Positions 1 through 9,900 of a stretch of DNA of 21,093 bases are shown one piece after another. The translations under genes were made by a program, and so were the position numbers. The notes under the pieces are model-generated. The model did not search any database and had not been told where the DNA came from. It saw only the letters and a list, made by a program, of their open reading frames with translations. How positions within the stretch are numbered: position 1 is the stretch's first letter; every line of letters starts with the position of its first letter. Source of the DNA: Protostelium mycophagum (lineage: Eukaryota; Evosea; Variosea; Protosteliida; Protosteliaceae); assembly GCA_002081555.1 (NCBI GenBank), contig KV921009.1:1-21093 (forward strand). Reading direction: 5' to 3'.

Positions 1-2
1 CT

Positions 3-84
3 TCTGTGATGAAGATTTTACAGACCCATATTTCTGAACCTGTTATAAGTGGCTTGTTTAACATTGTGAAGCATAACATACAAG
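3..84 (+). CDS. Possible exon end of a gene cut by the window start
   Basis: From position 3 one frame stays open for 27 codons (SVMKILQTHISEP, then a hydrophobic helical stretch) and ends in a CAAG|GTGAGA donor at 84/85. The two other frames are closed. The amphipathic helical character suits a repeat-solenoid protein, but I do not recognise the family and found no convincing downstream exon before 700. It may be the last part of a gene whose 3' side was disrupted, or chance. Low confidence. Confidence 0.3.
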
Positions 85-239
85 GTGAGATGTTGTTAAT
101 TAAAAAAATTAAATAATCAAAAATCTTATTGATAAGAAATTTAATTAATTAATTAATTAGGTGAGATGTTGTTAATTAAAAAAAATAAATAATCAAAAAT
201 CTTATTGATAAGAAATTTAATTAATTAATTAATTAATTA
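84..239. repeat. Tandem duplication, 76-bp and 80-bp copies, very AT-rich
   Basis: Copy 1 is 84-159 and copy 2 is 160-239. Both begin GGTGAGATGTTGTTAATTAA and end in a run of TTAA repeats; copy 2 has one more TTAA unit and a T-to-A change near its middle. Each copy starts with the same splice-donor-like sequence, so the duplication doubled a potential 5' splice site. Confidence 0.9.
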
Positions 240-716
240 TTCTCAATCTCAAACTATATAGATAAGATTACTATAAGGCTTACTTAATATTGGGTGAAGG
301 CTATAAGCTATTCTAGCAATGTGGGATCAAGGACAACCATAAAATAAACAGGTGGAGTGGCAAGTGAATTGTAGATGAATGCATGAGATCAGAAAAAATT
401 GAGAAAACTTACTTTATGCCAACTGAACATTTTCATCCCACTGAAGTGTCTTAGGTGGAGCCTGAGAGGTATTATAGGCCCAGAGAGGCCTACAGACACT
501 GCAACAAGAATATAGAGAATAAAGAAGGGTTGAAACTCACCGGCTGGGGCAGTCTGGGCAGCAGCCAGAGCGGCTCAAACAGCTGCATCTATTGTTGCTT
601 GATCTATACAAATATCAGAATGGGAATGCTATGTCAACGATAGATGCTGCCAACGTGACTGTTATAGAGTGATTGTACTCCAAATGTCATTGGCTGCGTT
701 GTATGATCTGGAAATT
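240..716. other. Mostly non-coding stretch with a gene-fragment repeat
   Basis: I see no confident gene here. The stretch contains the 54-bp repeat at 508-561, which read on the minus strand is a damaged copy of an exon of the neighbouring minus-strand gene. The frames around the repeat (for example an alanine-rich one at about 545-600) are interrupted. The short plus frame at 455-643 has no splice or composition support. Confidence 0.5.
508..561 (-). pseudogene. Partial second copy of the minus-strand membrane-protein exon
   Basis: This 54-bp segment matches 1110-1163 with two differences. On the minus strand both copies read LPR-(L/P)-PQPVSFNPSLFSIF in the frame used by the gene at 1380-717. 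One difference is synonymous and the other changes Leu to Pro. Here the frame runs on only a few codons past the repeat before a stop, and no membrane-domain exon follows, so I read it as a leftover fragment of a duplicated gene. Confidence 0.5.
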
Positions 717-1380
717 TCACGGAAATTTCATGTCCTGCGGGAGTGAGGCAGGTTGAGCTGCTTTTTTGGCTTTTGAGTATGTGACTCGTGCATAGTGGAA
801 AGTAATGGCGTCTTTTCCGAGTGTCCAGACTGCAAGGAGGATTGCATTTGGGATGGTGGTTCTGGCTGCGTATCCTGCCCAGGTTGAAGCATCCTGTGCG
901 GCTGCGTAGTTGCTTGCTGTGCTGTTTGTGGCTGCAAGATTAGCTGCTGCTTTTTCTGACGACTCGTATGTAAATACGCTTGTAAGGATGGCTGGGACCA
1001 GAAGTATGCAGGATCCAACCAAGAAGAGAAGCTGTGCCTATGGGAAACTGACTTTTTAATTAAATCAACACCACAACAAAAAAAAAGTTACCAGATCTTT
1101 GCGCGACGAGAATATAGAGAATAAAGAAGGATTGAAACTCACCGGCTGGGGCGGTCTGGGCAGGTGCTTGAAGAACAATCCATTTGCCTGTCAAGGGGGG
1201 GCGGGTGCCAGGGAGAGTGAGTAGGATGAGTAGAGACGGAGCGGAGCGTGATGGGACGGCTGGGATCTAGATTGAAGGCATTGGCGATGTTATCGATGAT
1301 GTTGGCATCATCGTTCACTGTCAAGAGATTCGCCCCTGTGGGGTCATTTGTAACTTGAAGGATGGAACGACGATGATGTA
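717..1380 (-). CDS. Small alanine-rich membrane protein, unrecognised; 5' end unresolved
   Basis: Three minus-strand exons join in phase 0: about 1380-1239, 1187-1092 and 1037-717 (TGA). The first carries NDPTGANLLTVNDDANIIDN, the second LPRPPQPVSFNPSLFSIF, and the third begins with a hydrophobic segment (LLFLVGSCILLVPAILTSVF), then an Ala/Ser/Asn-rich loop with N-x-S/T sites, then a second apolar segment (IPNAILLAVW) and a basic tail. This suggests a two-pass membrane protein with the loop outside the cytosol. The introns would be 1237-1188 and 1091-1038. The start is not settled: frames are open up to 1518, and a short intron near 1355-1384 is possible. Family unknown; similar only to the fragment at 508-561. 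Confidence 0.5.
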
Positions 1381-1482
1381 ACGAGAGCGGCGACGATTTG
1401 GTCGAGCGTCTACCTGTGCGTGGTCGTATCGAGGTCTCAAGAAAGTGAAAACGGGCGAGCGACTACGTTGTATGATTTGTTC

Positions 1483-1504
1483 CGGTCTACCCCATTGTAG
1501 ACCG
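1483..1504. repeat. Perfect inverted repeat, 8-bp stem
   Basis: CGGTCTAC (1483-1490) and GTAGACCG (1497-1504) are separated by 6 bases. It lies just upstream of the minus-strand membrane-protein gene and may be a binding site or a chance hairpin. Confidence 0.6.
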
Positions 1505-2157
1505 TAATACAGATACATAAGACGTCGTTGTTTTTACGATGTTGGCATAGCAGGAACGATGATATCCTGATTTAAGTCATTGATAGCCTAATATAGCCTA
1601 GAAGCGTTCTGTTTGAGACTTTTTCTGGCTTTTTCTGAGGCAAAAATAGAGTCTTCACGGTTGAATATCGAGATAGTCTCGGTTTTTCACGTAACAGAGA
1701 TAATAGGAATCGTTATCATTCCTTCTATTTCTTTGCGGGAGACACCCGCCCACCCACCCATTAGTTTCTGGAAGAATCTTTGGTTTTGTACCAATGAGGT
1801 TTTTTGTACAAGGAGAGGTTTAAGGGAACAATCTTAAGGGACGACAAGTGCGAACATTGGCTGGGATGGGAGCCCAGTGTGGCAATCGAAGGCATGATGA
1901 ACGCGTGTGGTCCGACAATTGACACTCCAGATTGGAGAATGTGAAATTATGATTCAGCTTCCAGACCTCAATTTCGTCATAAGATTAGACGAGAAGTCAA
2001 CGCCACCAGCCCAAAAGAGTTTTTGAGGCCTCAACCACACCCTGTGGTTGGTCCTTTCGAGTCCCAATTTCACCGGCTCATTTTAATAAAACGGCCCAAT
2101 CGCCGCTGCGACACATCATCGTTCTAATTGTGTCAAATCTTGAGGGAAAGAGACATA
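1505..2157. other. No confident gene; hairpin and a weak coding-like stretch
   Basis: Only one plus frame looks protein-like, about 1800-1939 (KGTILRDDKCEHWLGWEP and on to a TGA). It lacks a start and a clear upstream exon, so I do not call it. AACCACA-CCC-TGTGGTT at 2033-2049 is a perfect 7-bp-stem hairpin. The segment directly before 2158 should hold the promoter of the coiled-coil gene, but no motif stands out. Confidence 0.45.
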
Positions 2158-2733
2158 TATACCACAGATCATCTCCATGTCGCGGACTTGCTTTATTGAT
2201 CAGCGGGAATTTGGGGAATACCTTTCGAATGAGCAGAAATCTTTGGGTGAGGCTTGGGATTTTCTGAATACTACTCAAAGGACAGAAGAGGCGTTGATGA
2301 GGTGATTTGATCCTAAGTTGTCTTTTTGACGAATTGTCCAAGGACGAAGTCATACTTGAATCATTTAGCCGACAAAGGATGGAAACAACCAGCCTTTACA
2401 AAGAAAATGAGAGATCTCAAGCCCCCAGACATGCTTGCGATAATTTATACCACAGATCATCTCCATGTCGCGGACTTGCTTTATTGATCAGCGGGAATTT
2501 GGGGAATACCTTTCGAATGAGCAGAAATCTTTGGGTGAGGCTTGGGATTTTCTGAATACTACTCAAAGGACAGAAGAGGCGTTGATGAGGTGATTTGATC
2601 CTAAGTTGTCTTTTTGACGAATTGTCCAAGGACGAAGTCATACTTGAATCATTTAGCCGACAAAGGATGGAAACAACCAGCCTTTACAAAGAAAATGAGA
2701 GATCTCAAGCCCCCAGACATGCTTGCGATAATT
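2158..2733. repeat. Exact 288-bp tandem duplication of a gene's 5' end
   Basis: Copy 1 is 2158-2445 and copy 2 is 2446-2733. I found no difference between them by eye. Each copy holds about 19 bp of leader, the start codon (2177 and 2465), exon 1, the 41-nt intron 1 and the first part of exon 2. Reading from the first ATG crosses the junction out of frame with the second copy and stops about 15 codons later, so only the second ATG gives the full protein. Identity implies a very recent event or an assembly error. Confidence 0.95.
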
Positions 2734-5700
2734 AAAGTCTGTCAAAACTTGTACAACGACGTCAGAGTTGCCTCCAAGGAGGTATCTGTCCCCTTGTGAT
2801 CAGTGTCTTTGTATCTTCATATTGATCAGCACAGGTGAAGAAATTTGTGGCAATACAAAATAGCCATCCAGACAATGAAATCCGAGTTGAGCAGTTCAAA
2901 AAAGCTACGTCCTCCTGCAGTCGGAATTCCAGTCTGCTGGATGATTGGTCAAAAAATGAGTACATTAAAAATAAAGATCCTCTGATAACAATGTTTGGAA
3001 AGATCAGAGGCTTGACCAGCATTACAGAGGTACGAAAACAAATATAATTTGTCATATTTTTTTACAAGAACAGGAGAGGTAATTTCATCAATTGATGATG
3101 ATGATGGTGACAAACATAGGAAGAAGACACCTGCGAAAACCAAGACACGTGTACAAGTACCTATACATAGCGAAGATAGCGAGGAAGAATTGTTCGGGTA
3201 AATACAACTGTATAAACACAAATCATAAACAATATTCCAGTCCATCAAGCCCCAAGAAGGTCAGACAACAGAGAAAGAATGAGAAGGACGACAGGTAATT
3301 ATTCATATGTATCATATTTAATAAAGACAGCACAACGCGCCGTGTGAGTAAAAGTCCAAGCCCAATTCATGAGATAGTGAACCTTTCATACGATTCCAGG
3401 TATGAAACATGCGACATTAAATAAATCTCACATCATTATTTCTGATGAGAGATCAGTTCATCAGAACTTGTGGAAGAGTATATTATCGACCCAAACATCA
3501 ACACCGAGTATGTCTGTCCTCTATATAAATGATACTAATACCAGAAGAGCCTCAAAATCCAGCACGCCAACAGCAGGAAAGAAGCAGATATCCAATCAGT
3601 GAGTATTTATTCTGTATTCATGTGTCCATCTCCTGTTAAATTACCAACGTGACCATCTCAGGCCCAAAAGTACTGCGATAAAATCGGCTGTGGCCCCACC
3701 ACCAAAGCTCAAGAACGTGTATGTACTTTTGTGATTTCACAACTAATAGAATCTCAGACCGAGGGCAAAGGGGATAGAAGATGATTCCTCAGACGAGTCA
3801 GTATCTTTTATTGGTATTTATAATGATGATTTGTCAGAGAGATACCTTCTGGGAGATATGCATCAAAGAGGTCTGATCCTCCTGTGAAGAAGGCCACCCC
3901 TCCAATGTCAGTTTATTTATCATTATATTCTTTAGCTGTGTCTGAAACCTCGTCGTGACGGATGCAGAGCAGATTCATCCGATGAAGAAGCAAAAGAAAC
4001 GCCAAATACAAGGTACAAAAGTGCACATAAAAATGATGAGAGGTATTCATCACGGTATGACATCTTAGACTGATATCATGACAGACCGAGAAGGATGACG
4101 TCAACACCGACATCCAAGTAAATATTAAAATAATGAGCAAAACTCAACATAACTTCAGATCCAAAAATAGCAAGAATAAAGGTAGAAGAACAAATAGGAT
4201 CACAGCGAATGACAGCATGGATTCTGACAGGTAATATCTCAATGCGATGATGAGGGTGATCATACGACAGTGATCTATCATCACCGCCATCACCACAGAG
4301 GAGGAGCAGCACAAAACAAAAGAGAGACAGTGAGGAAGAGGGAACACAACCGATGTAAGATACATGCAAACGCTATATCTATCATAACATCTTAAAAGTA
4401 CACCAATGAGATCAAAAAGGGGGAGATACAGCTGCAACGAAGAGAGTGAAGACAACCAAGGGATACAATTCATGTAATATTGGTTTATAAATATCAATTC
4501 TGAAGATGTATAGAGGCGTGCCCGCAAGAAGATTGTTTGATAGAAGCAAAGGACACGCCGTCAAGTCATCGGCGGCAACACCTAAGAACACCGGATCAGC
4601 ACAGACTTCATTTGATATCGTATCGGATCGTAGGTACAACCATCACAGTAGAATATTGACACATGCAGCTTCTCTGGCTGATTCGGAGGATGATCGATCT
4701 GATTTGCACACCACTTCATTTATCAATGAGATGCAAGATGATGATCAAGAGAGTGCACCTGAAAATGACCCGTCTGAAGCAATTGTAGAGGATTCATTTT
4801 GTTGGTTTATTGATAGAAATAGGAAGAAAAGTTTGCAGAGGTGAAGAAAAATGTGGTGGATCTGTTGGATCTGTACATCAACTTTAGCAGTGAGTTTATA
4901 AGTGACAAGGTGGAGCTCATCAGCGGAAAGAAGAACAACCTACTGCAATCACTTTTGGCCGATATGGTATGTGTTGATGGTTTATATGAATATTCATTGG
5001 TTATAGAGGACAAACATGGACACATGGCATAAGGAGATACTGGATGTATATATCAACTTGTTGAGAAAAGAAATCGAAGATTATTCACTAGAGAACCTTC
5101 CAACTCTGAACAGAAAAGACACACACCATCAGCAAGAGAAGAATGCATTAGTCAAAAAAGAGGTGATTGTTATTTTACATCTTTGAAGTAATAGAGCATT
5201 GCAGAAAGAAGCAGAGGCATTTTTGAAGGGGCAGATGCAAAGAGTAGAAGACCAAATGAAGAAGGTCGATCAGACAGATTCGTCTGGTAACTTGATCCTT
5301 CAGTTTGAAAAACACTGTAGAAAGATGTACCAATATATGAGAGAAGAGGTGGGATCGTCATTATGGGTCGTATTGATATGTACAGGCAACTCTGATTGAG
5401 CTAAGGCATAAGAATGTGAGTCCACAAATAGGATCTACTTCCACAAAATGGAAGTTATTATTATGTTGTGCCGCTCCGCGCAAATAATCTTCAACTTCTG
5501 TACAGCGCATCCACAAAATTGCACCAAACTCATTCCATGAACACAAAGTCTGGGAATTCCACTGAAAAGTGTTGTAGGGCGCAAAGCGCCAAAACCAGAA
5601 AAAGGCAATTGTACTGACAGAGTACAGCGGGAGACAGTGGCAAAGATGTTGAATGAGATGAGTTTCGATGAAGACGATTTGGATTTTATAAACGAGACGC

Positions 5701-5741
5701 TGAAGAGGAGGACAAATCGAGATGAACAGCGTCAGAAATGA
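2465..5741 (+). CDS. 22-exon gene, disordered middle and C-terminal coiled coil, unknown family
   Basis: Exons that join in phase to a 716-residue protein: 2465-2589, 2631-2781, 2835-3029, 3079-3197, 3241-3294, 3331-3399, 3457-3507, 3545-3598, 3662-3718, 3758-3796, 3838-3906, 3968-4012, 4085-4117, 4159-4230, 4271-4354, 4399-4473, 4514-4784, 4823-4966, 5007-5162, 5205-5348, 5386-5415, 5628-5741. Residues 1 to about 155 look folded and helical (DKGWKQPAFTKKMRDLKPPD, then DPLITMFGKIRGL). The middle (about 155-520) is Ser/Thr-Pro/Lys/Arg-rich with acidic patches. The last 200 residues are a charged coiled coil ending FDEDDLDFINETLKRR. The layout resembles meiotic axis proteins (SYCP2/Red1/ASY3), but no motif proves that. 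Position 4624-4662 could be one more intron. Confidence 0.75.
5416..5627 (+). other. Unusually long intron of the coiled-coil gene
   Basis: At 212 nt this intron is about five times longer than the others in the gene. It joins ..CATAAGAAT|GTGAGT to ..GTACAG|CGGGAG in phase 0. Inside are GGCGC-AAA-GCGCC (a 5-bp-stem hairpin near 5579-5592), a GC-rich CCGCTCCGCGC patch and two CCACAAAAT boxes, in contrast to the plain AT-rich short introns. An inserted short element is possible, but I see no terminal repeats or target duplication. Confidence 0.5.
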
Positions 5742-5911
5742 AGATAAAATTGTCAGTGTTTTATTTGGAGAAGAGTTTTTTGTGATGTTGTCATATTCTT
5801 CTTTGCGCTGGTTTATTGTCTTAAGTGACCTTGCGTATTTTACAGTGTTTTGTTGTTGGATTAATTTGTGGGTATTAATGTACTGTGATTTGTTTCGCTT
5901 GTCGCAGTGCC

Positions 5912-6481
5912 ATGGACACGCAGAGGAGATGTTTTTATGACACCACTAAGAGAGGAATTATTCCCTGTATGAAGGTATAATGCAACAGAAGAAAGAGGAT
6001 AGGCTGAACACAAACGAATGTTAAATATTCCATACGTACCGGATGATAGTGTCCAAGTACAACACGCACACAGTTGATATCTTGTCATCACATGTCCACC
6101 AAGGTCAAGGTGAGGAGGCAGATGTACAGAGGCCTTCTCATGTGTCTTAACGGCTGTTCTTGTGTTCGAATTTGATATTTTCCAAGCTCGTTTGTACAGT
6201 CTACAAACATGCAAGTTGCTGCAGGAGAGTATAGTGTTGAAACCGCGAAAACAAACTCACTTGGTAGAGGTAAGGGTGATCTCTTCGATAGAAGAACAGG
6301 TGGCCACGTATTGATGAGAGGAGCATTCTGATATCAACAACCTGTGATCATCAACAACTAAAATAACAATAAAATCTGCAAATCATCAGATGGCTTGCCA
6401 ATCCCATACTCAGATGAATCTCAGTGGCACATATTACTCGATGGTTTTCTCTTCAAGAATGCTGGACCCAGAGCCTTTTAA
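5912..6481 (+). CDS. Small 5-exon gene, 113 residues, unrecognised
   Basis: Exons 5912-5974, 6050-6141, 6200-6269, 6319-6343 and 6390-6481 join in consistent phase (0, 2, 0, 1) to a 113-residue protein. The most protein-like parts are a Cys/His group near the N-terminus (CFYDTTKRGIIPCMKC and a later CHH), a basic middle (STKVKVRRQMYRGLL), and the end YGLPIPYSDESQWHILLDGF. The strand is purine-rich, as in neighbouring plus-strand exons. A T-rich stretch ending in an acceptor-like TTGTCGCAG just before the ATG could be a 5'UTR intron, or could mean the gene starts further upstream. The minus strand is also open here, so the model is tentative. Family unknown. Confidence 0.45.
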
Positions 6482-6920
6482 ACGGGATCAACAATAGCGC
6501 TATAGAAATCTCGAAGATATTTGTAGACAAGAAGAGCGGAAGGAAAGCGAAGAAATTGTTGTGAGAGGAAATGTTTGAGAAAGATTAATTAACGTGATCA
6601 TCTCGTTAATTAACGCAATAAGATTTTGAGAACAGACGAAGCAATTTGCAGAGGCACAGAAAAGGGAGAGACCCTACGATACAAGAACCTGTGGATATTT
6701 TATTATTCGGGTTTCTGAGCTAATATCTTGATAGTTCTGGCTTCATAGAGACTGTACGGTGAGGGACTTGACAGACATTAATTAACCAGTTAGACGGTCT
6801 TCCTCGCTGCTCTTGTTGTCCATCACAAATTGTTGTCTGACGATTATCAGGAATCGAACAACTTTCGCAGACAATTCTGCATTTTTCAACTGAGGATTCT
6901 AAGACTTTTCTCTTGTAACG
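6482..6920 (+). promoter_or_regulatory. Upstream region of the VIT-vWA-eIF4G gene
   Basis: No confident gene. It holds two copies of TTAATTAACG (6585-6594 and 6606-6615; the second sits in the palindrome CGTTAATTAACG) and a third related ATTAATTAACC near 6778-6786. These AT-rich palindromes in front of the large gene may be factor-binding sites. A purine-rich stretch at about 6500-6580 is open in one plus frame but has no start or splice support. Confidence 0.35.
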
Positions 6921-9900
6921 ATGCAATCAGGACTCTGGAGCGAAAAGGGGCGAGTGCCTCTTCTTTCTGTCGGTGTCAAGGGAAAAGTCCGCGATTATCT
7001 CTGTGAGGTTCAAGTGAACCAGAGATACATACACAAAGGAAATGAGCCCATAGAGACAACTTTCAAATTCCCTCTCGATCTCTTCGGTGCTCTCATCGGT
7101 TTCTCTGTCACCGTCGATGGAAAGACAGTCGAGGCCAAAATCACACCAAGAGCCAAGATCACAGAGATCGGCTCACCTAAAGAAGCACCCATAGACGAAG
7201 AGGAACAACCAGAGCTTTTCGAATGTTCCATCAGTGGAGTACAGCCCAATAAGGAGGTGATCACACAATTGTCAAATTTTCCATTCTGAAGAAACTAGGT
7301 CGAATTGGAACTGCGTTATGCCACAGAATTAGTCGTGGAACACGGAGCTTCACTTCGTTTCGTTCTTCCATCTTCTGTAATCTCACCCGGATCTTCTGAG
7401 GAACATTCAGAACAGCAAGAGAAAGGACAAGAGACAAAACACGAACTGTCCATCGAATTGGACGTCGAATTACCAGAGGATTTCTCACTCGAGACACCCA
7501 CACATAAGGACGTCATCATCAAGCAAGACCAGAAGCAACCACACACCTCTGTCATCAGTTTAAAGAAGGAGTCTACCAACAATGAGCCAAGTTTCGTGCT
7601 GTTGTTCAACATGAAGGGATCACTTCAGCCTTGGGCAGCAGTATCCAAGCACACTTCTGGCAGAAAAGCAGCTCTTCTCTCATTTTTCCCACAATTCGAT
7701 ATTAAGAGAGCAGGTCCAAGTGAGATCATCTTCATCGTCGATAGATCGAGCAGCATATCCAGCAACGTTCTGCAGAACGTTAAGGAAGCTCTACAGCTTT
7801 TCTTACGCTCTCTGTCATCTGGTGTTCACTTTAACATCATCGCCTTTGGTGCCACATTCACAAAGATGTCACCCTCAACTGTGGAGTACAACCAAGAGAC
7901 TTTGGACATGGCCAATCAGTTTGTAGAGAAGATTGCTTCTGAGGGAGGAAGAAGTGATCTCATGGCTCCTCTTAGAGACGTTTTCTCTACCGCCTTCATC
8001 AAAGACGCACCAAGACAATTATTCGTTATTACAGACGGACACGTGTCCAACACACAAGGCATCTTCTCATTGATTAGAAAGAATGCCAACAAGACCAGAG
8101 TCTTCTCCTTTGGTGTTGGACATCGCGTTGGACATCATCTCGTAAGTCTCATACGTTCATCACCTAAATATTCACTTCTTCAGATCACCGAGATGGCCAG
8201 AGCTGGATACGGAGAATTCGAATTCGTTTCAGATGAAGAGCAATTAAAGGATGTCTTTGTGAGACAGCTCAAGAGAGCACTTCAACCAGCACTCGTGGAG
8301 CCACACATCGACTGGGGAAACCTCAAAGTGACACAAGCACCAGAGACACTCAGAGCTGTGTTCAACGGAGATCGCCTGTTCGTATACGCATTATTGCCAC
8401 AAGACATCCCAGCTGATGCGACCGCCACATTCAGAGCGGGAATGCATGATGGAAGACATGTCACCTTCGAAGCAAAGATTGGAACTGCCTCCATCGGAAG
8501 CAACCTCATCAACATCCTCGCCGCTCGCAACCGCATCAGAGATTTAGAAGAAGTTGAAGAAGACAAGAGCCGAGAGGAGATCACAGATCTCGGAATGACA
8601 TATGGTCTGGCCTCCAAGTTTACTTCCTTCATCGCCGTCGTGAAGGAGCAGCCCGTCGCGCTCCACTCTTCTACCTCTATCCCCATGGAGACTCTGAACG
8701 AGACACTCAACGCGTCACCAAAGAAGAAGGAAGAATCGAACCACGCATCCGGATCGACTACACCTCTTAATGCCAACTCTGCTGCCTTCGTCCCCAGATC
8801 TTCAGCTGTCACTATCGCCTCACCAAACAAGAAGACCTACACTGCGGACTTTATGCAGTCCCTGAGTAAATACTACACAGATATCCCCACCCACGTCAAC
8901 CCGGAGATCAGATCTCTTGATATCTTCTCAGCCTTCGGCTCATCAGATAACAAGAACAGCAAGGTGATCTATATTCTAATAAATGTACATCATCACTCAC
9001 CAAGTACAGTCTGTAGGACAGACAGTATCTACAACGAAGAGCAGAGATAGCAAGGGAGGACACAAGAGAGACTCATCAACAGGAGGAAGAAGTGAGTTGA
9101 AGAAGAGTGGAAAGACCAGCTTGAATGTCAGCCGCGACAACATCGCACTGCCACCTGTCGCACCACTCGTCCAATCCGAGAATAGATGGATCAGACCGGA
9201 TGCCATAGACGAGGAAGTCCTCAGCACAGAACAATTACGCAGAAAGGCTTTAGGGTAAATATATTTCATCACGATATCCTATTATGGGACTGAATAGGAT
9301 AGTATCTTGAACAAGATGACATTGGAGATGTTTGTTCCTCTTAGTGAACAATTATACGCCATCGGATTCAACACCATCGAGAATGTGGATACACTGATCA
9401 GTATATTATTCGAGAAGGCCACTGTGGAGCCCCATTTCTCAACGATGTATGCCACATTATGTAGCATGCTGGCCGATAAGATCAAGCCATTCAAGGAGGG
9501 AGAACATACCAAGGACTTTAAGAGATCTCTCATCTCCAACTGTCAAGTAGAATTCTCAGAGAGAAAGGAGAAGGCCAAGGTACATATTCCTCTCTTATGT
9601 CTTGTGCTTATCGTTGTAGATTGACCCAACACTTGTTGGAGAAGAGAAGGAAGACGCCGAGAGATTGTCCAAGTTGAAATCTTTGGGAACAATGAAATTC
9701 ATTGGAGAATTATTCAAGCAAGGAATCCTGGCTGAGAGAACGATGCACGCCTGCATATCACAGATGTTAGAAGAGATCAGCAGTGGCGAAGACACCACAG
9801 AAGACCAGTTCGAGGCTCTCGTCAAGTTCATGACCACCACAGGACAACTGTTGGAGTCACCACAGATGAAGCAGCCAGAATTGATCAAGAGCTATTTCGA

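Noticed and set aside
4144-4527. A 127-codon hydrophobic minus frame
   Set aside because: It is the shadow of three short plus-strand exons and their introns; the apolar look comes from reading purine-rich coding DNA backwards.
2465-5741. Naming the coiled-coil gene SYCP2, Red1 or ASY3
   Set aside because: Only the general layout (helical start, disordered middle, C-terminal coiled coil) matches. I saw no diagnostic motif.
5861-6341. A minus-strand spliced gene (frame with VKTHEKASVHLPPHLDLGGH)
   Set aside because: It is open and has fair splice sites, but the plus-strand model explains more, shows the purine bias of local coding strands, and keeps phase over five exons. It remains the main alternative.
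8282-8830. A 182-codon open frame on the minus strand
   Set aside because: It lies entirely opposite the well-supported vWA exon, and its composition is what codon bias on the plus strand would create.
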